Origin: Aquilaria yunnanensis
Taxonomy: Eukaryota > Streptophyta > Magnoliopsida > Malvales > Thymelaeaceae
DNA: 64,000 nt
Assembly: GCA_039654915.1 (NCBI GenBank)
Contig: CM077596.1
Location: forward strand, 69,689,751 to 69,753,750
Direction of reading: 5' to 3'
The stretch's first letter is position 1. Every line of letters starts with the position of its first letter. Shown one piece after another: positions 37,243 to 46,406 of this stretch. The translations under genes and the position numbers were made by a program. Below the pieces are notes generated by a model. That model made no database searches and was not told the origin of the DNA. It saw nothing but the letters and a program-made list of their open reading frames with translations.

Positions 37243-38489
37243 ATGAAGTCCAAAGCGCTCGCTTTTCTTCTTCTTTTTGCACTTCTGGTCACCTCTTCCA
37301 TTGCTGCACGAAAACCACAATTTCATCGCAGTAAATGTTCTTTTCTTTTTTCTAAAAAAAATTTCAATGTATTGTGTAATTTTCTTCGCACAAAAGTCAT
37401 GAATATATTGATTTCCCAGAAGCCCGTTTTGAAGAAAAGGCAGAAATAACGTTATTCTTTCCATGTCTTGCTGTAGAAACATGTCTAAAAGCATGTCTTG
37501 CTGTTTTGTTTTTTTTACAACATTTTGCACGCGTACTGCTTACGTGAGGTCTTTTTTAATAATATATGCTTTTTTTTTCAGGTCCAGCGGAGGTAGCAAA
37601 TGATACGAAGAATGCTGAAGTTGACGGTGGACAACGCTGGGGATGCGATGATGGTGGACACGGAGGATGTGATGACGGCGGGAACGGAGGATGCTACTGT
37701 GGCGGGGGGTACGGAGGAGGCTATGGTCGTCGTGGACAAGGAGGATGCAATGGAGACGGTGGACACGGAGGTTGTTACGGTGGCGGTGGGCATGGAGGTG
37801 AAGAGGGTGGCCATGAGGGAGGCTATGGTGGTGGTGAGCATGGAGGTGAAGAGGGAGGCCACGGTGGTGGGGGGAAAGGAGGTGAAGAGGGTGGCCATGA
37901 AGGAGGCTATGGTGGGGGTGGGCATGGAGGTGAAGAGGGAGGCCACGGTGGTGGGGGGAAAGGAGGTGAAGAGGGTGGCCATGAAGGAGGCTATGGTGGT
38001 GGTGGGCATGGAGGTGAAGAGGGTGGCCATGAAGGAGGCTATGGTGGTGTTGGGCATGGAGGTGAAGAGGGAGGCAATAGAGATGGTGGGAAAGGACGTA
38101 AAAAGGGTGGTCATGAAGGAGGCTACGGTAGTGGTGGGAAGGGATGTGAAAAAGGTGGCCGTGAAGGAGGCTACGGTGGTGGCGGGAAAGGAGGTGAAAA
38201 GGGTGGTCAAGAAGGAGGCTACGGTGGTGGTGGGAAGGGAGGTGCAAAGGGTGGACATGAAGGAGGCTACGGTGGTGGTGGGGAGGGAGGTGAAAAGGGT
38301 GGACATGAAGGAGGCTACGGTGGTGGTACTGGCAATGGAGGTGAAAAGGGTGGATATGAAGGAGGCTACGGCGGTGGCGGGCATGGAGGTGAAAAGGGCG
38401 GTAATGAAGGAGGCTACGGTGGGGGTGGCCATGAAGGAGGATACGGTGGTGGTGGTGGTGGTGGTGGTGGTGGAGGTGGAGGATACTGA
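37243..38489 (+). CDS. Secreted glycine-rich protein, GRP1
   Basis: Two exons, 37243-37330 and 37582-38489, join in frame to 331 aa. Exon 1 encodes a signal peptide (MKSKALAFLLLFALLVTSSI, then AA). Exon 2 opens with SPAEVANDTKNAEVDGG and a few Cys residues in GGCDDGG/GGCYCGGG. The remainder is about 16-residue Gly-rich repeats such as GEEGGHEGGYGGGGHG. The N-terminal repeats carry E-E and the C-terminal ones E-K or R-K, so net charge changes along the chain. It ends in a poly-Gly run and Tyr-stop. Proteins of this kind are usually cell-wall structural proteins. The repeats keep other frames open on both strands, but only this frame has a signal peptide and a spliced partner in GRP2. Confidence 0.88.
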
Positions 38490-39740
38490 GGTGGTAGAGT
38501 TAAGAGAGTTGGAAAGGAGACTAATTCAAAAATTAAAGAGTGAAGCAAAGGTACGGAGAAGAGAAACTCCTTGGGCTTGGAAAATCCCACGTTCCTTGCG
38601 TAGAATAATAATAATAATAGTAGTATGGGAGGAGCTTCAACATTATTAGTTTCTTATATATTTGTAATGGCTATTTGTATTGCGTGCTTAAATATATACT
38701 ACATTATGGATGAGTGTGGTACGTGTTTGCGTTGGATTAATAAATGAACTGAAGATTGATGACTAGCTATTTCGTTTTGCTCTTCCAATTTAGTAATTCC
38801 CAATTAACAGTCAATTGATCGCGTCGCCGGCAACTTATTGGACCGGAGCTAAACTGTGAGATTAAATTCGGATAAAATTCATTATTTGTCTCTAATCTTT
38901 TTTGTTATTCTAAGTGAATTCTTAACTTTTATTTTATTTTCTTAAAATATTTAATGCTTTAAATTGTGTCTCAATTGTCATTTTTCTGTCACAATCCATA
39001 ATTAAATTTGACGAAATTTCAGTTAAAAATGTCAATTTTAGACTCTATATTTTTCTGCTTCCTCTCTCTTCTTCCCTACAAGCAACAGTACTACACGTTT
39101 AGAAGACCTCAAGGCCCATTAGGTCCCACTAGAACAACTTGCATTAAAGGCCCAAATGAAAATTGATCTCAAGGTCATAAGGACCCCCAAACCAAAATAA
39201 ATAAATAAATAAATAAAAAGTCAACTGTAAAAGGCATCTCTCTTGTATTGGGGGATCACTGTAGTGAAGGTTAGATGAAGGACCTATAGAATCTCTTGTG
39301 CCTATTGCAAAAACATCTCACATTCATCATCACTTGTTGAAACCAGACCTTATCCACACTATGGACCAATTATACGCTTCAAAAGTAGGCCTCATGAATG
39401 TCGTCAGCCCAAGCCATTATTAAGAGAAATTCATTATTTCTGACATGGGATAGCTTGCTGTAAGGAAACAACTTGAATAGAGGTCTAAACACACAAGGGT
39501 GAACTCTAATTCCCACCACTCAAGCAATCCCTTGAGCTAGGCATTCTCCACATTTGCAATCAGTGGAATCCCTTAGACCCTACATTCATTAGGGGAATAG
39601 GTTTATTGGTACCCATGACTTGAAATAGGCCCGATTGCTGCTGCATTATTAGAAAATGGAGGTGTAGTAAAGCTTACATGGACTTGAGAGTTAGGGCACA
39701 TTAACTATTTAGTCTATTACTTTACTATACATAAGGAGTA
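38490..39740. other. GRP1 3' flank and intergenic DNA
   Basis: It begins with the GRP1 3' UTR. A stretch at about 38865-39060 (GGATAAAATTCATTATTTG... GTCAATTTTAG) resembles one arm of the long-TIR elements at 46.4-49 kb and is probably a fragment. No gene was recognised. Confidence 0.4.
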
Positions 39741-39984
39741 CAATCTCTCTTGTTTTCTCTGTCTCAGAAGTTTTAATACATTTGATTTTTTATTGTATTT
39801 TGACTCAAATTTATTTATATTATTATTTGTTAGAAAAAGTAAAAAAATATATATTTAGAAACTATATATCTTGAATTATAATTCATATACAAAGATTTTT
39901 TGTTTATATATTAGAATATTAAAAATAAAAAATCATAGATTAATTGTCAAAAACAAAACATCAAAACTTTTTTGACGGAAGGAG
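39741..39984. mobile_element. Stowaway-like MITE, decayed left end
   Basis: It shares the TATATTTAGAAACTATAT and AAAAAATCATAGATTAATTG interior of the copy at 10556-10790. The right end ...GACGGAAGGAG is followed by TA (39985-39986). The left end (CTCTCTTG...CTCTGTCTCA) is diverged, so its exact start is uncertain by a few bases. Confidence 0.65.
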
Positions 39985-40234
39985 TATATTGCAATTCTCC
40001 TGACTTAGGTGTTGGATGAGCCTCCCTAAGATCTCGTGTTCCCTCAAGGTTTTATTTGCCTTTATATACTGGTAACTAAAAATGGTCAATAAGCACGTCT
40101 GACATTCATCAAATCCCAAATTAAGGCACATTGCATATCACCTTGCTCTTTGGATTAATGAAACATGGCCAACATTCTTGACAAGGTTGTTCATGCAACT
40201 CGCGCGGTAGAATCAATAAACCAATTCATCTGAA

Positions 40235-40262
40235 TTATTATTATTATTATTATTATTATTAA
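40235..40262 (+). repeat. (TTA)n microsatellite
   Basis: About nine uninterrupted TTA/ATT units. A simple sequence repeat in intergenic DNA. Confidence 0.95.
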
Positions 40263-40572
40263 ATATTGTGGGAATACCGTTCAGTTTGAGTTTTTTTTTT
40301 AGAGAAACGGGGGATAATCCTTTTTTAAGTTTAATTTTAATTGTTTTGTAGTGGGTATTATTCTTAGTATTCATAAGTTGTTGTCCTATTAATAAAATTT
40401 TAAAAATATTTTAAAACCACAGAACCGAACCCAAACAATTCTAAGAGTTCAGTTTTGCTTGGCTTTTGTTATGATTCTGGTTCGGTTCCGCTTCACTATA
40501 TGCATGGAACAATTGGAAATCTTCAATTTGGTGACGTTTGGCTCAATGTAACTGACCAAGACCAAACTTACC

Positions 40573-42000
40573 TGTTGGCCCAAGTGCAACCAAGAGGGGG
40601 GGTGAATTGGTTGTATTAAAAACTTTAGCAAAATCAATTTTTACAACTAAATTTACTTAACCAAAAATCAAGAACAAAGTAAGCAAGTATAAGGAAAGTA
40701 TAAAGCAAAATATAAAGAGAGATAAGGAAAGAGTGCACCGGGATTTATCGAGGTTCAACTCCACCAATCGGAGTCTACGTCCTCTCCTCAAGCTTGCCCA
40801 CTTGAGATTTCCTCCACTATCTCTTGATCAAAATTACAATGGTGTTTTCTTCAAGGTTCACACCAAACCAATCTCTAGTTTTCTCCAAGGCTCACTAGAA
40901 ACCACTCCCTAGTTTTCTTCAAGGCTCACTAGAAACCACTCTACACTCAAGAGATTCTAAGACTTTGAATGTTTACAAACTCACAAGCTCACACAATAGC
41001 ACTCAAGCTAGATATACAAGTGAAAGCACAACTACAATAATGAATTTCTCAAGATAAGCTCTTTTCTCTTGGATTTGATGATGAATCTTTGATCTTATGG
41101 CCAAGAGTTGTCTCCAAGGTGTTTCTCCATGTATTTATGCTCATTTGGGGGCCAAAGAGACGTTGAAGAACCGTTGGGAAGGTCAGAAATGTCTCCAAGA
41201 AAGCAGGTGACCGTTGCTGTCAAATTTGACAGGTTTTGCGTCTGTCGCCCAGTTTCACTCGGGTGAAATATTTTCACTCGGTTGAAAATTCTGTCTAATA
41301 ACGAAAGTCAAGGTTTGACCTCCAACGGTTATATTTGTAATTAATGAGTTGTCAGCACTTTATACACGTGGAATCTGACGTGGCATAAATTTATAATTAT
41401 TTTTCAAAGATTTTTCGAATCGAAAACTTGCGCGCAGGTCTGGAATCCAAGTTTCAGCCGGTTGAAAATTTTTCATTCGGATGATTTTCTTGTCCAGAAA
41501 TAAAATCCTCTCGGGTGTGAAAATTGAGTCCAGTTTCACCCGGTTGAAAAAATTTCACTCGAATGATTTTCTTGTCCAGAAATAAAATCCTCTCGGGTGC
41601 GAAAACTGAGTCCAGTTTCACCCGGTTGAAAAAATTTCACTCGAATGATTTTCTTGTCCAAAAATAAAATTCTCTCGGGTTCGAAAACTGACTCAAGTTT
41701 CACTCGGTTGAAAACATTTCACTCAAATGAAAATGCAGTTCCAGGATTTTCTTACTTCCAAACTTTCAAACTTCAATGAATTTTTCTCCAAAATGATTTC
41801 TTCCTTCACAAGCAATGCTTGAATCAACATAAATACTTCAAATATACTTATGAAATAATTTTCCTTCCAAATATCAAAACTTTATCAATAAAAGACCAAT
41901 TTATAAATCTTTAGGTAAAGCTTTAAAACACATAAAACAAATATGTTTTGTTATCATCAAAATCAAATAAATGTGACCATGAATGGAACAAAATCCAACA
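40573..42000 (+). mobile_element. Solo LTR (1,428 bp) upstream of GRP2
   Basis: It starts TGTTGG and ends CCAACA, a perfect 6-bp terminal inverted repeat with TG...CA. It is flanked by exact 5-bp duplications TTACC (40568-40572 and 42001-42005). It has no gag or pol. The motif AGAGGGGGGGTGAATTGG just inside the left end is common in plant LTR sequences. It contains an 82-bp tandem repeat (41452-41731). Its right edge is 307 bp from the GRP2 ATG and about 120 bp from the G-box, so it may influence that promoter. Confidence 0.9.
41452..41731 (+). repeat. 82-bp tandem repeat within the solo LTR
   Basis: Units at 41452-41533, 41534-41615 and 41616-41697, each exactly 82 bp, plus a partial fourth. 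Each starts TTTCA(C/G)CCGGTTGAAAA or close to it and includes GATTTTCTTGTCCA and TCTCGGGT. Repeats in the U3 region of LTRs often hold enhancers; that role is an inference. Confidence 0.9.
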
Positions 42001-42122
42001 TTACCCACACCATAAGCACCTCTAATTTCTGGAAAAGGATCCAGATGAGAACAATTAGAATTGAAGGTGATCCGGTCAGCTTGCCAAGTGGCGATGTTTG
42101 AACACGAGCTCACCCACCATTC

Positions 42123-42130
42123 CACGTGGC
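42123..42130 (+). promoter_or_regulatory. G-box/ABRE-like element in the GRP2 promoter
   Basis: CACGTGGC within CCACGTGGCAGC lies 178-185 bases upstream of the GRP2 ATG and about 125 bases upstream of its TATA box. The core ACGTGGC matches abscisic-acid response elements bound by bZIP factors. A related AACGTGGCAGC stands upstream of the decayed third GRP copy near 45795, so the site was duplicated with the gene. Confidence 0.6.
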
Positions 42131-42251
42131 AGCTGTTCAGGTCATTCAGTTGCCTACGTGTAGGCGATAGAGGTAGCGTTGAGCTGAGCCGTGATCTTCT
42201 TTCGGCCTTCGATGCCCTCTTAAATTTGTCGCTTTGCGCCCTCTGCCCCTT

Positions 42252-42258
42252 TATAAAT
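42252..42258 (+). promoter_or_regulatory. TATA box of GRP2
   Basis: TATAAAT lies 50-56 bases upstream of the ATG at 42308, in a context shared with the GRP1 box. Confidence 0.7.
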
Positions 42259-42307
42259 TTGATCGGCAGATTGAACCTCCCCACACAGTCCCTGTTTTTT
42301 GGGAAAT

Positions 42308-43242
42308 ATGAAGGTTTCCAAAGTTATCGCTTTTCTTCTTCTCTGTCTACTTCTAGTCAGCTCCTCTATTGCTGACCAAAAACCACAAGATCATCCGAGT
42401 AAATGCTCGTTCTCACACACTTGTTTATTTTATGTTCCAAAATGTGTATGCTGAAATTGAAAATTCGTTACTACATGCATGCACTAGTTAGTTAATTGAT
42501 TCATTTAGAGTTTTTTTTTTTCCCGAAAGATAATTGATTTACATACAAATATTGACATGCTCAGGTTCAGCCGAGGTAGCAAAGGAAACAAAAAATGGAG
42601 GAGTTGAAGATGCAAAGTCGAAGCCATATTGCCGGCGCTGCTGCGGCCATTACGGTTGCAGGATGTGTTGCAGCCCAGAAGAGGAGCAAGCAGTGCTCAA
42701 CGCCGGGAAAGGTAACTAGATTTAAAACCATCGTATATATATACTACTTAAAGTGAGTCTTCCGATATTTCGTTCATGCGACTTTGTCTCTAATATTCTT
42801 CGCTTGTATTGTATATACTAATCTGCGAAGTATTGACGCTATGACTTAATTTTTGCTTGTTGGGTTACCGCAAGACTCGTCGGACGTGGGAAATGAGGAT
42901 ATGAAGAACCAGGGAGTTGACCACCTGGGAGCTGGAGATGAGGATCAGGCTGGAGGACGCGGCGGTGGTGGGCGTGGAGGAGGAGGAGGATTAGACGAGG
43001 ATATGAAGTACTCGGGACGTGGCGGGGGAGGATATGGCGGTGGTGGGCATGGAGGAGGGGGATACGGCGGTGGTGGGCATGGAGGAGGGGGATACGGTGG
43101 TGGTGGGCATGGAGGAGGGGGATACGGCGGTGGTGGGCATGGAGGAGGAGGAGGATACGGCGGTGGTGGGCACGGAGGAGGAGGATACGGCGGTGGTGGG
43201 CGTGGAGGAGGAGGCGGGGGTGCCGGTGAGACCAAAAACTAA
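42308..43242 (+). CDS. Secreted glycine-rich protein with Cys-rich segment, GRP2
   Basis: Three exons, 42308-42398, 42565-42711 and 42875-43242, join in frame to 201 aa. The signal peptide MKVSKVIAFLLLCLLLVSSS is followed by SSAEVAKETKNGGVEDAK, homologous to GRP1. Exon 2 then gives a compact Cys cluster, YCRRCCGHYGCRMCC. Exon 3 encodes an acidic linker and about seven GGGGYGGGGHGG-type repeats. Class II plant GRPs also carry Cys-rich modules, and in one Arabidopsis case (AtGRP3) such a module binds a wall-associated kinase, but there it follows the Gly-rich domain. A wall or apoplast location is inferred. Exon 2 has no full counterpart in GRP1. Confidence 0.88.
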
Positions 43243-44851
43243 CCAGTAAACTATAGTGGAAGAGGAAGCTCTGGCGTGTTACGTAGGAAGATAATAATAA
43301 CGTATGAGACTATGTCTGATTCAGGAATGTTTGAGTTGGAGTAAATTGTTAGTAGTAATTAATAGTGAAAATTAAGCTCCAAGCTAAGTAAGAGATTGGA
43401 AGTCCAATCTCGATGGCACTTATCTATTTATCCTTGTATGTATAAACAGAGAATAAAACATCCAACAAAGATCTGTTTATGTGAGAATCCGTTGCTTTTG
43501 CCTGCCTAGGGCTTAATTTCGCAATACCGTGCTCGGCTAACCTCGATTTCGTAGATTAATTTGTACAGTTTAATACATACTACATGAACTTCGATTTCTC
43601 AAAGAACTTTGTGAGTTTTTATTTAAACATGCAAACAGTTAGAACAATTTTATACGTTTTATAAATTTAGAACTCATTAGTGATTCTTAGGTTGACTTTA
43701 GAAATAACTGTATATACGTTTTACAAATTTAGAACTTAAATAAACTTGTGAAGTTTTAATTAGGATTTAAATGAAAACATACAGAATTTTAGGCCTTACA
43801 TATGAAAGTTGTAAGAGATGTAGGACTGAAAGTGGTTTTTCTCTCTCCAAATTGATAAATTTGAGATTTTTTTTTGCAAGATTTTTTAAAAAAAAATTCA
43901 ATAAAAAGCAAAAAACTATTTTATTTTGTGCAAGAAAATTAAGAATATATTTTTAATATTTTAAAGGGTGATTTGAAGTTTCAAAGAACAATTATTTAGC
44001 TATTAAAAAATAATAGAACAATTTTTTAGTTATTAAATAAAATCTCCACCCACCAAACTTATATAGAAACAAGAAATTTATTAATGAGTTTGGAAACTTC
44101 TCAAAAGTATAAATAAGATAACAGTTTTTTTAAACTGAAAAAGAATATTAATGATACCTGTTGAATAATAACCAATTTTGTATGTCAAGTATGGTTCATG
44201 CTAGGTCAATATCTCATTAATTTAAATGATGATAATAAATAAATCTTCTATAAAGTGTGATTTTTTTATATCATGTATAAAAAAAATATTAAATTGTATC
44301 TTTTTTGGAAAAATTGAAAAAGAAATCTTCCCAATGTAGATAAAATGGATGATCAATTTTGAAAAGCATTTGGGATAAAAAAAAAAAAGAGTCAAAGAAA
44401 GATTAATTGGCATTTAAGTTCTAAATCTTTTGTAATTTTTCTATTTAAGTTCCAGAAATTTTCAAATTCCTATCTAAGTCTTAAATTTTGTGAATTTCTA
44501 TTTAAGTTCTAAAACTTGTAAAATATGTCAAAAACATGTGGCTAATGATTTAGCGCTAATTTTTTACATGTTTTAAAAGTCTTATAACTCAAATAAAAAC
44601 TTACAAAGTTTTAGGTCTTAAATAGAAAAGTGATCAATATTTTAAGGTTAAATGTGTTCTTTTCCCTTTTCCAAAATAATGAGTTTTGCGTGCAATATTC
44701 CAAACAATTTTTTTTTATCATTAAGGTGTATTTAATTTCAATCTAGAGTGAGTACATTATAGTCTCGGTTACTTTTATTAGAAAGGTGTTTGAATATCTT
44801 CTCGATTAGTTAGAGGATTTTTTATTTTATGGTAGAAGTATTCATGTTATG
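43243..44851. other. GRP2 3' flank and AT-rich intergenic DNA
   Basis: No gene seen. At about 44409-44650, phrases of the type CTATTTAAGTTCTAAA face their reverse complements (ACTTA...TTTTAGGTCTTAAATAG), suggesting a small inverted-repeat element of about 240 bp without clear target duplication. Confidence 0.4.
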
Positions 44852-44867
44852 GGCTTCCACATCTGTC

Positions 44868-45588
44868 ATCATTAGTTTTATAGAAAGAACCCTAACTAAC
44901 TAGTACTTCACTTCTCCTCCAACCCATTACCTTCTGTTGTCTCCTTTATCATTTTCTACCAGCCAACTTTAAATTGAAATATCTAAATTTAGCTAATTCT
45001 CTTTTAATTCTCTTATTATTTAACCAACCTTATCTGATATTATGTATCAGGTTTTATGGTAGATGTACTCTCATTTAAATCTTGGTTTTTAAAAGTGGTT
45101 CGAGACTCTCATAGCATGTTTTTTCAATTGAAAATGGACAACGATAATTCTAGGTTTTCTCTTGAGTTCACTTAAATCTCATCGCTGCTACGGTGTCTTT
45201 ACACTTGATGATAGATATAGAAGTGATTGTATAGAATAAAGTTAGCTTTTATTTTTAAAGGTTTTGTAGGTAATTTTTTTATTTTTATAGATAGTCTTGA
45301 TTAGGCCTTAGATGTCTCATTGGTTCTTATACTGCTTAGTTATTGTTGGCTTGATCTGTGCTTTATTCCAATTACTTGTGAGTTTTGTACTCCAGATTTA
45401 TTTTGATTTATTTAGAAGGTTCGACTTGATCCAATTCTCTGTTTTTTATTCGGTATCATAAGAATGAGTAGTCCTTTTTATGACTAGTGTTATGTCTCCA
45501 TTGTTCTTTAGAGTATTATGGTTAATTTGTAAGATGTCATTTGATTTACTTTTAATTAGAATGAAAGTATCTTTTATAAAAAAAAAAA
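44868..45588 (+). mobile_element. Poly(A) retroposed insertion with 16-bp target-site duplication
   Basis: GGCTTCCACATCTGTC at 44852-44867 is repeated as GGCTTCTACATCTGTC at 45589-45604 (one mismatch). The second copy directly follows an A-tract at 45578-45588. A 5' truncation or short transcript start, poly(A) and a long duplication are the hallmarks of LINE-driven target-primed insertion. No reverse transcriptase is encoded in the 721 bp, so it is either a truncated LINE 3' end or a retroposed transcript. I do not recognise its source. Confidence 0.8.
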
Positions 45589-45661
45589 GGCTTCTACATC
45601 TGTCCCTGTGAAGCGCGAGCATTCTGATCTCATGCTGCGCCCAACCTTGTGGTCATCTTTA

Positions 45662-45835
45662 ACAATACATATGAACAATTCGACTTGTTCCTTACCTCAC
45701 CGTTTCAACCCGCCAGCTCCTCTATTCATGTCCACCTGTCTGCACACTTGCATGTGTACAATACATATGAATTTGTTCCTTACCTCACCGTTCCAACGTG
45801 GCAGCTCGTCTATTCATCTCCACCTGTAGGCGATT
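45662..45835 (+). repeat. Tandem duplication of GRP-promoter-like sequence
   Basis: Two adjacent units of about 90-97 bp share ACAATACATATGAA, TTGTTCCTTACCTCACCGTT, CAGCTC(C/G)TCTATTCAT and TCCACCTGT. The second unit has AACGTGGCAGCTC and GTAGGCGAT, which resemble the region upstream of GRP2 (CACGTGGCAGCTG... GTAGGCGAT at 42123-42168). Confidence 0.7.
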
Positions 45836-46029
45836 ATGTTGAACAAATGAAGCTGCGCGCAGAGACATCCTAAAACTCTTGTTCTAAACTAAACCGAGGA
45901 TACACCAATATATCTCACACATGTTTTTAAGATTAAGTTAATGAAATAAGAGATGATCATATATCTTGCTTTGAATAATTACCAATTATGTGAAGACGTG
46001 TCACTTGGATCTCAACAAACCTGACCTTT

Positions 46030-46340
46030 ATTCTTCTGTTTCTAGTTTCTACGAATTCTGAGCTCATAAAGTGCCGACCGAAAACCACATGATCATCCCA
46101 GCAAAGGTTCATGGTCATTTTATTGCATAAATAATGCAGTAACGCACACCACAGTTTTATTTAGTCAAACTCAAAATTCATGCACGGAGAATTTTTCCAT
46201 GGTGGCGGTGAAGGATACGGATGGCTGCTGCGGGGGAGAAAGACCAACGGTTGGTGATTGAAGCAATGCTAAGAAACTAAAGCGAAGCTCGATCGGGAAA
46301 TGAACTCGCGCGTCACGTACTCTTCAACCTTTTAATGTGT
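46030..46340 (+). pseudogene. Relic of a third glycine-rich protein gene
   Basis: The stretch at about 46030-46110 aligns with the end of GRP2 exon 1: GACCGAAAACCACATGATCA against GACCAAAAACCACAAGATCA, followed by CATCCCAGCAAAGG against CATCCGAGTAAATG at the splice donor. About 90 bases on, CATGGTGGCGGTGAAGGATA and GGCTGCTGCGGGGGAGAAAG look like a shrunken Gly-rich exon. The start codon, most repeats and the donor GT are gone, so it cannot make a GRP. Its upstream region keeps promoter-like similarity to GRP2. Confidence 0.7.
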
Positions 46341-46406
46341 TTTCCGTATGATCAAATCTCTTTTATGAAACCTTCTTTCCTTTTTTCTTTGGCATGCTTA
46401 TACATT

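Noticed and set aside
37578..38649. Long alternative frames over GRP1 (349 codons on +, 284 and 235 codons on -)
   Set aside because: They are created by the Gly-rich repeat: a stop-poor repeat keeps every frame open. They lack a signal peptide and spliced partners, while the chosen frame matches GRP2.
40573..42000. Regular 82-bp repeats considered as a CRISPR-like or satellite array
   Set aside because: The whole unit repeats without variable spacers, and it lies inside a plant LTR with TTACC duplications.
42945..43249. Proline-rich minus-strand frame and Met/Val-rich + frame over GRP2
   Set aside because: Reverse or shifted readings of GGN repeats; no independent support.
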